7,531 nt of DNA from Syntrophales bacterium (GTDB lineage: Bacteria; Desulfobacterota; Syntrophia; Syntrophales; UBA8958): the NCBI GenBank assembly GCA_023231165.1, contig JALNVY010000117.1:1-7531 (forward strand), in the 5' to 3' direction. The translations under genes and the position numbers were made by a program. The first letter of the stretch is position 1. The number at the start of each line of letters is the position of its first letter. Below are positions 1 to 6,000 of the stretch, piece after piece. The notes beneath the pieces are model-generated. The model was not told the origin of the DNA. It did no database searches and saw only the letters and a program-made list of their open reading frames with translations.

Positions 1-80
1 ACCGTCCTGTCGGCAGGGACGGCGTCCAGCATCTCTTGCAAATCAGGGGCACCGCCCCTATTTTCTGTTACAGTGTTCAT
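1..80 (-). CDS. Start of an unidentified gene, cut by the left edge
   Basis: An open frame begins with ATG at 80 and stays open to the window edge (26 complete codons). It reads MNTVTENRGGAPDLQEMLDA and continues with VPADRTV. A stop codon lies three codons upstream in frame, so the ATG at 80 is the only ATG start. Purines (AAAGAAGG) sit directly against the ATG, which is too close for a good ribosome site. It lies 30 bases downstream of the PIN toxin gene on the same strand, so it could be co-transcribed. Too little is visible to name a family. It could also be a chance frame. Confidence 0.35.
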   Translation of the reverse strand, partial: MNTVTENRGGAPDLQEMLDAVPADRT

Positions 81-110
81 CCTTCTTTAAGGCCTTGATC
101 ATCCCTTTTT

Positions 111-497
111 TCAAGCAGCCAGCACAAATTCTTGATATTGAAGAACGGAAGCATCAACCGTGAGCAACAGCATCCCTTCCGTACGGGCCTGGGCCAGCAA
201 CAAGCGGTCGAAAGGGTCTTTATGAAGCAAAGGCAATGTTTCGACCGCAAGGGCATGCTCCGCGGTTATAGACAGCTCGGTGTATCCATGCACGATGAGC
301 ATTTTTCTCAAGCGGCTCGGGTCCACCTTGAAATCGTCCCGTCCCAATCCCCGTTTGATCACAATCTCCCAGATACTGGCTGCACTGAAAAACAAAATGT
401 TCTCGGGCGTCGTCAAAAGGGTGCGAGCTGATTCGGAGAGTTTTTCCGGTTGCCCCGCAGCCCACAGGACAATGTGCGTATCCAGTAGCAGCTTCAC
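111..497 (-). CDS. vapC: PIN-domain ribonuclease toxin (VapC-like, COG3744 type)
   Basis: 128 residues, the usual length of a single PIN domain. Members of this family are Mg-dependent ribonucleases that act as the toxin of a type II toxin-antitoxin pair in the cytoplasm. The acidic active-site set is present: D6 in the N-terminal LLLDTHIVLW, E44 in SIWEIVIKRG, D94/D97 in HKDPFDRLLLAQA and D115 in LLTVDAS. The HKDPFDRLL signature is typical of the PIN subgroup that pairs with Phd/YefM antitoxins. Translation starts at GTG (497-495), which overlaps the antitoxin stop (GTGA). AAGGA at 506-510 lies 8 bases upstream of it, so the two genes are translationally coupled. The frame is intact with no sign of decay. 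The family assignment is firm; the RNA target cannot be read from sequence. Confidence 0.9.
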   Translation of the reverse strand: MKLLLDTHIVLWAAGQPEKLSESARTLLTTPENILFFSAASIWEIVIKRGLGRDDFKVDPSRLRKMLIVHGYTELSITAEHALAVETLPLLHKDPFDRLLLAQARTEGMLLLTVDASVLQYQEFVLAA

Positions 498-742
498 GAG
501 GACTTTCCTTCAAAAAGTTGGATCAACTCCGTTGCCGCAAAAGAATCAAAATCGTCCGGCACCGAAATCTCACCTGACATGAACCCCAGCTTTTCAACCC
601 CTTGCAACTCCCCTTCGGATAAAGGCAAAACCTTGACCATCGGCTTTCCTGCCTTGGCAATGATAAAAACATTTCCTTTCGCAGCCTCGTCGACCAGGCG
701 TGAAAGGTGTGTCTTTGCTTCGTGGATATTGACTGTTTGCAT
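494..742 (-). CDS. Phd/YefM-family antitoxin
   Basis: 82 residues. The N-terminal half (MQTVNIHEAKTHLSRLVDEA, then a Gly-rich turn and IIAKAGKPMVKVLPL) is the classic Phd/YefM DNA-binding and dimerisation fold. The C-terminal half (GEISVPDDFDSFAATELIQLFEG) is the toxin-binding tail typical of antitoxins paired with COG3744 PIN toxins. The product should neutralise the downstream PIN toxin and repress its own promoter, as known for the family. The ATG at 742-740 is preceded by GAGG (749-752 on the plus strand) with 6 bases spacing. It is the first gene of the pair and overlaps the toxin by four bases. Confidence 0.9.
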   Translation of the reverse strand: MQTVNIHEAKTHLSRLVDEAAKGNVFIIAKAGKPMVKVLPLSEGELQGVEKLGFMSGEISVPDDFDSFAATELIQLFEGKSS

Positions 743-775
743 GGAATACCTCGTCAGGTTTAGTTTTGTGGACTT

Positions 776-804
776 AGTTTACAAACATGATTAGGATTTG
801 TCAA
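776..804 (-). promoter_or_regulatory. Sigma70-type promoter for the antitoxin-toxin pair
   Basis: Reading the minus strand, a perfect TTGACA (804-799) is followed by 17 bases and TAAACT (781-776), which matches four of six -10 positions. It lies about 34 bases upstream of the antitoxin ATG. Two direct copies of TTAGTTT (plus strand 760-766 and 774-780) lie on and just downstream of the -10 box. They would be reasonable operator half-sites for autoregulation by the Phd-type antitoxin, but that part is inference. Confidence 0.6.
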
Positions 805-856
805 GAGGAATGGGGGAAGGGATTTTCATACTTCGTTGTGCCCGCGCCTGGCATGG

Positions 857-916
857 TTATTAATACGTGTTGTGTCCCCGGAATCCCAAAATATGTTAAT
901 GCAAGACCTGGCCCTA
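857..916 (-). repeat. REP/RAYT-type sequence remnant replacing the 3' half of hicA
   Basis: On the minus strand this stretch contains GGTCTTGCATTAACA followed by GGATTCCGGGGACAC and an AT-rich end ATTAAT. From memory, the motifs GGTCTTGCATT and ATTCCGGGGACACAATACTT recur between genes in many proteobacterial genomes, often beside Y1 (REP-associated TnpA-type) transposase genes. No transposase frame is present here. ATTAA at 896-900 and ATTAAT at 859-864 bracket the core. The stretch begins exactly where HicA similarity ends. Its identity as a mobile repeat rests on recalled motifs and needs a copy-number search. Confidence 0.4.
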
Positions 917-1027
917 CTACTTGCTTTTACCCGTTTTAGGATTGCCGTAAAGATCGTGTCGATGGCCGTGTCTCAGGAGAACACATCCGACAGAAGTGAT
1001 TTTTTTTATGAGGTCTTTTCTTTTCAT
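917..1027 (-). pseudogene. hicA: Truncated HicA-family mRNA interferase toxin
   Basis: A 36-codon frame starts with ATG at 1027-1025, overlaps the hicB stop (ATGA) and ends at two successive TAG codons (919-917 and 916-914). It begins MKRKDLIKKITSVGCVLLRH and continues GHRHDLYGNPKTGKSK. This matches the first half of HicA toxins, a small dsRNA-binding-like fold that cleaves mRNA, and keeps the conserved His (H24) in the R-H-G-x-R-H-D motif. HicA proteins are normally about 60-80 residues and continue after NPKTGKS with a PVPRHxEI-like segment and a C-terminal helix. None of that is found in any of the three frames downstream, where a REP-like sequence takes over. The toxin is therefore very likely inactive. 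The frame is too short for routine gene calling and is easily missed. Confidence 0.75.
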
Positions 1028-1221
1028 ATAGCAAAGATGAGTTCTTTAACCTCATGCTCTGCCGGCACATCGTCCATGGTCATCAGAATATAGGCGTCTT
1101 TCATGTTCTCCTCAAGTTCCTCAAGTGTCTCTCCCTGGGTCATTATGTCAGGATATTCTATAAGCTTTCCCACCCAGAATTGCTCACCCTTCCAGTAAAT
1201 CATTTTTAATTTTGTTTCCAC
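1024..1221 (-). CDS. hicB: HicB-family antitoxin (short form)
   Basis: 65 residues. The pattern WKGEQFWVGKLIEYPDIMTQ, then GETLEELEENMKDAY, is the partial RNase H-like fold of HicB antitoxins: a strand pair over the substrate-like cleft, then the helix. The protein ends without the extra ribbon-helix-helix or HTH DNA-binding domain found in longer HicB forms. Start is GTG at 1221-1219. Two GAGG boxes (minus strand, over 1232-1229 and 1227-1224) precede it, and the farther one has good 7-base spacing. ATG at 1203 is a weaker alternative. Its known partner is HicA, encoded directly downstream with a four-base overlap but truncated here. This antitoxin is therefore now an orphan. Confidence 0.8.
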   Translation of the reverse strand: METKLKMIYWKGEQFWVGKLIEYPDIMTQGETLEELEENMKDAYILMTMDDVPAEHEVKELIFAI

Positions 1222-1300
1222 TACCTCACCTCATTGACAATTATGACGTTCAACCTTAATGGCATATTCCTTTTTCAGATCCTGCTTATCACAATTTGCG

Positions 1301-1323
1301 CTTGAAATCTACTAACTTTCAAG
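1301..1323. repeat. Perfect 7-bp inverted repeat in the divergent intergenic region
   Basis: CTTGAAA (1301-1307) and TTTCAAG (1317-1323) are separated by 9 bases. They lie between the divergently transcribed hicB and the pilin operon. It could be an operator or a weak hairpin. It has no T-tract after it on the plus strand, so a terminator is unlikely. Nothing else in the 1222-1495 gap is convincing: I see no gene and no clear promoter pair for the plus-strand operon. Confidence 0.35.
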
Positions 1324-1475
1324 AGGCTTTATTCACACACCAATAACTGTCCGTAATTTTCCGACGATGTCTTAGATTATTTTCGTTCTACCGCTCGCCT
1401 GCCCATTATCCGTCAACGATAGGCTGTTCCTTAAATTCTGATGTGACTTTAAGTGGGTGAGGTTGTATATCAGTT

Positions 1476-1483
1476 AAAAGGAG
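1476..1483 (+). promoter_or_regulatory. Ribosome binding site deciding the start of the membrane protein gene
   Basis: AAAAGGAG lies 12 bases before ATG 1496 and only 3 bases before the in-frame TTG at 1487. The TTG is too close to be used, so ATG 1496 is preferred although the spacing is slightly long. Confidence 0.6.
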
Positions 1484-1495
1484 ATTTTGCGGATC

Positions 1496-2119
1496 ATGTT
1501 CAACGATGAAGAGGAAAAGTTAGCGCGCTTTAGGGATCTGACGGAGATCATGCGGAAGGCCCCCCGGCGGGAAACCCCGGAAGGCTTTACGGAGCGGGTC
1601 ATGGAGAGGCTCCCGGAAGGGAAGGGTGGCGTCCGGAGATTTTCGTTCCTGAGGCCGTTTTGGACTCCGGCCTATACAAGGTACCTGACCCGCGGCTTCC
1701 AACTCCCCGTGACGAAGACGGAATGCGCCTTCTACTTCCTTCTGACAGGATTTTTCTACCTTGTCTTAGGATCCATCATGATGCTCGGCCTGCAGCGGCT
1801 TACTGGGCTGCTTCATCCTGGATGGCTCTCGGTTCAGCCGATCTTTGGCCTCCTGCTTGCCGTTGGGCTCATGGCCCTCGGCGTTGTCCTTTATTCAAAT
1901 GGTCGTTCCGCCATCCGGGTTGCCCGCATCGGAACGGTGCTCTATGCGGTTCTGGTCATTCTAAACGGCTGTATAGGCGCCCTGTGGACCCATGTTCCCG
2001 TGGCGTTCTTTATCGCTGCGATCTTCTCCCTGACAGGATTGGGCATGGCCGCTTTTCTGGGGATTGCCGTCGATCAGTATGCCCCGGAAACCATTTCTTC
2101 TCAGGAGGTACAAGCATGA
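1496..2119 (+). CDS. Four-helix integral membrane protein of unknown function, first gene of the pilin operon
   Basis: 207 residues from ATG 1496. Residues 1-75 are soluble and highly charged, with a motif TPEGFTERVMERLPEG (27-42). That motif resembles the short cytoplasmic 'P-x-F-x-x-R-V-M' stretches seen ahead of membrane helices in anti-sigma-like proteins, but I see no zinc-binding HxxxCxxC. Four hydrophobic segments follow at about 77-99, 113-134, 143-164 and 168-192, with a short polar tail. The stop overlaps the start of the next gene (ATGA, 2116-2119), so it is co-translated with the first pseudopilin. The context suggests a role in assembly, membrane anchoring or regulation of the minor pilins. 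That is inference: I do not recognise the family. Confidence 0.8.
   Translation: MFNDEEEKLARFRDLTEIMRKAPRRETPEGFTERVMERLPEGKGGVRRFSFLRPFWTPAYTRYLTRGFQLPVTKTECAFYFLLTGFFYLVLGSIMMLGLQRLTGLLHPGWLSVQPIFGLLLAVGLMALGVVLYSNGRSAIRVARIGTVLYAVLVILNGCIGALWTHVPVAFFIAAIFSLTGLGMAAFLGIAVDQYAPETISSQEVQA
2103..2108 (+). promoter_or_regulatory. Consensus ribosome binding site for the GspH-like gene
   Basis: AGGAGG sits 7 bases before ATG 2116. This fixes the start of the pseudopilin even though its frame stays open far upstream inside the preceding gene. Confidence 0.85.
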
Positions 2120-2577
2120 AGCGAACCGTAAAAACCGCCTTCGGAAAGGATGGCTTCACCCTGATTGAGGCGATCGCCGTTCTTGTGATTCTGGGGATCG
2201 TTGTGGCCGTCGCGGCCGTCCGGATGTCCGATACGAGTGCCTTTGATCTTGTCTCCCAGGTCGAAGTGGTCAAGGGACATCTCCGCCTGGCTCAGTCCCG
2301 GGCGATGAGTTCTGGCAGCCCCTGGGGCATCAACTTCACCGGCACAACCCCAACAAGCTACTACCTTTTTCAGGCAACTGCGCCAACAACGCCGGTACTG
2401 CTCCTAGGCGAAGACAATGCGACGGTCAACTTGACGACAGCAAAAAAGTCCAGCCTGACCATCGCCACCCGGACAGTCACTTTCGACGCCTATGGCAGTC
2501 CGGGGACGACGGACGTCACGGTCGTGACCAATGGCGGAAGCATCACAGTAACAAAAAACACGGGGTACATCCCCTAG
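2116..2577 (+). CDS. GspH/FimT-like minor pseudopilin
   Basis: 153 residues with a class III prepilin leader of 13 residues. The processing site is G13|F14 followed by TLIEAIAVLVILGIVVAVAA, with the conserved Glu at mature position 5 (E18). After cleavage and methylation by the prepilin peptidase the hydrophobic helix anchors the subunit in the inner membrane until it is built into the fibre. Residues 45-70 (VSQVEVVKGHLRLAQSRAMS) and the globular part with VTFDAYGSPG (121-130) and ITVTKNTGYI are typical of the FimT/GspH fold (PF12019-like). It is the first of four pilin-like modules in H-I-J-K order, overlapping the upstream gene by four bases and separated from the next by 20. Length is normal for the family. 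Confidence 0.88.
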   Translation: MKRTVKTAFGKDGFTLIEAIAVLVILGIVVAVAAVRMSDTSAFDLVSQVEVVKGHLRLAQSRAMSSGSPWGINFTGTTPTSYYLFQATAPTTPVLLLGEDNATVNLTTAKKSSLTIATRTVTFDAYGSPGTTDVTVVTNGGSITVTKNTGYIP

Positions 2578-2597
2578 ACATTCATCGGAGAAAATAC

Positions 2598-3050
2598 ATG
2601 CAGTGCAAACAATTTCGCAGCAGAATGAAAAACGGCAGCGGCTTCACGCTGATCGAGGTCATCGTCTCCCTGATCGTGGCGTCCATCTTGGGAGTGATGC
2701 TGGTCTCCTTTATGGGATCAAGCGTAGTGCAGAGTGCCAATCCCGTAATCATGGCGCAGAACGGCGCCTATCTGAACGAAATTATGGAAAATATGTCCGC
2801 TGATTACAGAGCCAAGCAGGTTGCGAACCCAGGACCGGCCGGTCTGGCGAATTTTCGAACCAACGTCGAAACAGCAAATTACTATTCCGACTCGTCGCAC
2901 CCCTATACCGTCGTGGACAGCTGTATCTCTTTTCCCAACGGAACCACTGTCAACGAATCGGCGGGCACATGTTCGAATAGCGCCAACACTATTCTCAAGG
3001 TGACTGTCACGTATAATGATTTGTCTGTTACCGCACTTTTTACGGGGTAA
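2598..3050 (+). CDS. PilV/GspI-like minor pilin
   Basis: 150 residues. The prepilin leader is 15 residues with cut G15|F16 and mature start FTLIEVIVSLIVASILGVML, Glu at position 5 (E20). The C-terminal half carries two cysteines (C109, C125) that could form the surface disulphide loop common in minor pilins. Sequence outside the helix is too diverged to decide between GspI and PilV; assignment rests on the helix, size and place between the H-like and J-like modules. GGAG at 2587-2590 lies 7 bases before ATG 2598. The next gene follows after 4 bases, so translation is likely coupled. Confidence 0.82.
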   Translation: MQCKQFRSRMKNGSGFTLIEVIVSLIVASILGVMLVSFMGSSVVQSANPVIMAQNGAYLNEIMENMSADYRAKQVANPGPAGLANFRTNVETANYYSDSSHPYTVVDSCISFPNGTTVNESAGTCSNSANTILKVTVTYNDLSVTALFTG

Positions 3051-3054
3051 AATT

Positions 3055-6000
3055 ATGTGTATAAAACGAGCCTTTCAAGCGAAGTCGCCAGCCCCGCGGG
3101 GGAAGCAAAGCCATTTCCATATCCGCGATAGGCGGGACATCAGGTCGCAAAGTGGTTTTACACTCATCGAAATCATTGTCACCCTCATTTTGGTGGGTAT
3201 ACTGGCTTCCATGGGTGGCATGGCCATCGTCCAAGCCGTTCAGGGGTATATGACGGTCAAAGAAAATTCGGTGACGACCCAAAAGGCCCAACTGGCCATG
3301 TCCCGGATCACCAGGGAAATCGTCGAGATGGTTAACATCCCCTCCACCGCCTCGAATACAGCGCTGCCCCTTACCGGTGTAAGCAATTGCACCGGTACCG
3401 CCGGTACCTGCGTCCGGACCATCGGATTAAACAGTGGGGCTGTAAAGATCGCCTTCGGTGACGGAACAACCCTGGATCAAGGTGATATCCTGATAAACAA
3501 TGTAAATGCTTTCTCTTTTACGTACTGGTCCGGCACCACCAGCACAACGACCTGGCCGGCAGGAAGCGACAGCACCCTCTCAGCCATAGATGTCAATATG
3601 CAAATCTCCCAGCCGAACGGCGCTATACTGACCTTCACTACCCGCGTTGATCCCCGTAACAACGGGAATATTGGTGGCGCGGCAATACCCACTACTCCAC
3701 CAACGGTTCCGACAACCTGGGGTATCAACCCCACCTGCTTTATAGCGACGGCGGCTTATGGAGATCCGGGGCACCCGATGGTTCAGATCCTACGAGATTT
3801 TCGCGACCGGTATCTTCTCTCCTGGCAAGGGGGCAGGTGGTTTGTGAAAAAGTACTACGAGCATGGCCCGACAGCAGCCGATCTTATTCGCAATCAACCG
3901 CTTGCGATGTGGGCGGTAAGATGCCTGCTTGCGCCGGTCGCCGCCTTGATCTTCTGTCTGATCTATGTACCCCTGGCGATTCCCTTCATCCTTATTGTTT
4001 CTCTGATCGTAACAGTCGCCTTGTTTGCTGCCGTGCGGGGCGGTATGCCTTCCCGGTCCGGTGTTTTACGCGCCCGGGGGAGCATCCTGATCGGTCTGAT
4101 CATCACGATGGTCATCATGGCGCTGTTAGGGGCAGCCATGCTCCCCATGTTCTCTGCTTCCTACGCGAACCAGGTCTATGCGGATCAGGGCCGTAAGGCT
4201 TATTCCCTCGCGGAATCTGGTTACCGCTATGCATCCAGCAAGTTTCTTTGGGGGGGAACATCGGGGTGGAATGCCGCAATGACGGAACTGAACAACAAGA
4301 CCTGCAACCTTTCAGGCAATGCGGGTTCGTTTAAGACCGTGCTCTATCCCTTATGGTTCAGTGCCAATGTAACCGCCGCTGGGGCAAATGCGCTCGAGAC
4401 AACGGTCTATGGAACGGTCCCCGCGGAGTTCAGCAGCGGCTCCTGTAGCACATCGCCCTGCGGCTATATCGCGGTGGTCATCAATTCCACCAATTACTAC
4501 TATTCGTACACTTCTTACAGCACTTTGGGTGCGACGATTACCTTCAACGGCCTGTCTATCTCTGCGCCAACAGCCGTCTCTCTGCCGGCGATCACCACCG
4601 CAGGCGTGGTCGATGTTCAACCCGTGACGAAGACAGGAACCAACCCGGGCCTCGCCAAGGGTGGCAACCTGACCATAAGCGCAGCCGGTGCCAGCGCCTT
4701 CCCGCTCCTGAACGGCAACTTTACCTTAATCAACTCTGCGGGCGGGCAAATCAATAGCGGTGCGATTTTCAACTATACGAAGCGTGTAGCAAATATACTC
4801 TATAACATCACCCTTTCCAGCCCCACCGAGAACGCGAACTGGACCAGCGCGGTGAGCGTTCCCGCGTCGTCTAATGTAATCCTTAGCAAATACGTCCGTA
4901 TAGACTCGACCGGGACCAGCGGCAGCGTTTCCCGCAAGGTGACCTACAACGTGCCGATCGGCTTTTTAACCGGTAGCGGCGGAGACTTCCAAAAACAGAA
5001 GCACCCCGATACAATGGACACTACTGGAAATTGGGCAACTTCGCAGGATTTGGGGACCCAAGCGCTTACCGGGGGGAGCCAGTCTTCGATGTATGTCAGT
5101 GGCGTTGTCGGTGGTTCGTCCATGGGTGGTATCGCGGGCTTCCTGGGAGGACTCCTCGGATGGAGCACTAGCGGTGCCGGCTGGGCTTTAGTCGCCAATA
5201 CGACCACGGCGGATCTTGCCCAATCCTGGGTGGACGCGGGCGGATGCCTGAGTTATGACCTCCAGGTCAAGATGAAAAACACGTTGCCCTATTTCATGAC
5301 CGGCATGAGCTTTCGGATGAGGAACAATACGGACTCTTCGGACCTTTACACCTATGGCATCTCTTTCCAGAGGCAGATGCAGAGTCAGAATTGTATTTTA
5401 TGGTCTTGCGGATCAGCTTATAATGATGACGGAATTGATGATAATTTAAGACCAGCAGCAACGAGCTGGACAGGTTACACATCTATCTCGTGGGGTACAG
5501 GTACAAAACATCGATATTCTAATCCGGTTATCATTCTCTGGCAGCGCAACGGTCCGGCCACGGGGACAGGAACTCCGCCCGTAGGGACCGGCAGCTTCAA
5601 GGTTCTCGCCTACCGGAATATCACGTCGGCAGACAATCTGACCACCGGAACGGGAACATCTCTAGTCCTTAAGCCTTGGGTTACGCTGATGGTTCGCGTG
5701 ATTGAGGGATACTCTCTGCCGATTACAAATGGCAGGGTGACTGCCGCTGGCAGGAATCTGAAATACGGCGACATAATTTATTCCGGCACTAAAACCGCCC
5801 GGATAATAGGAACGCCGATTATGACGACGAACTGGAGTACCAGTTCAACAGGCGTAGGGACGCTTATTCTCTCGAATCGTCCCATTGATTCCGCGGGATC
5901 AAGTACACCATTCACCAGTGGCGATTATCTCTACCTTGTTGGTGGAGACGGCAGCGCCTATGCGCGAGCGTCGGGTGCGCAGGCCATGTCAAAGGCAAAC

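Noticed and set aside
45..66. Small hairpin AGGGGC-ACC-GCCCCT followed by ATTTTCT, terminator-like on the plus strand
   Set aside because: Only a 6-bp stem with a 3-base loop and a weak T-run, no plus-strand gene upstream in the window, and it lies within the likely start of a minus-strand gene.
1234..1262. Perfect TTGACA at 1234-1239 as a promoter for the pilin operon
   Set aside because: The hexamer 17 bases downstream is TAATGG, a poor -10 box, and the start would leave a leader of more than 200 bases.
1229..1285. Minus-strand open stretch ending KKEYAIKVERHNCQ just upstream of hicB
   Set aside because: A stop codon shortly before it leaves no start codon and only about 25 codons; no family is recognisable.
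1487..1495. TTG at 1487 as the start of the membrane protein
   Set aside because: The ribosome site AAAAGGAG ends only 3 bases before it; ATG 1496 is better placed.
1660..2115. Upstream extension of the GspH-like frame to 1660
   Set aside because: It overlaps the membrane protein gene in another frame, lacks pilin features, and the AGGAGG plus prepilin leader clearly set the start at 2116.
3389..3408. Repeated CCGGTACC in the J module as a possible recombination or restriction-related repeat
   Set aside because: Two copies within about 20 bases encoding Thr/Gly-rich residues are easily explained by codon use in a repetitive loop.
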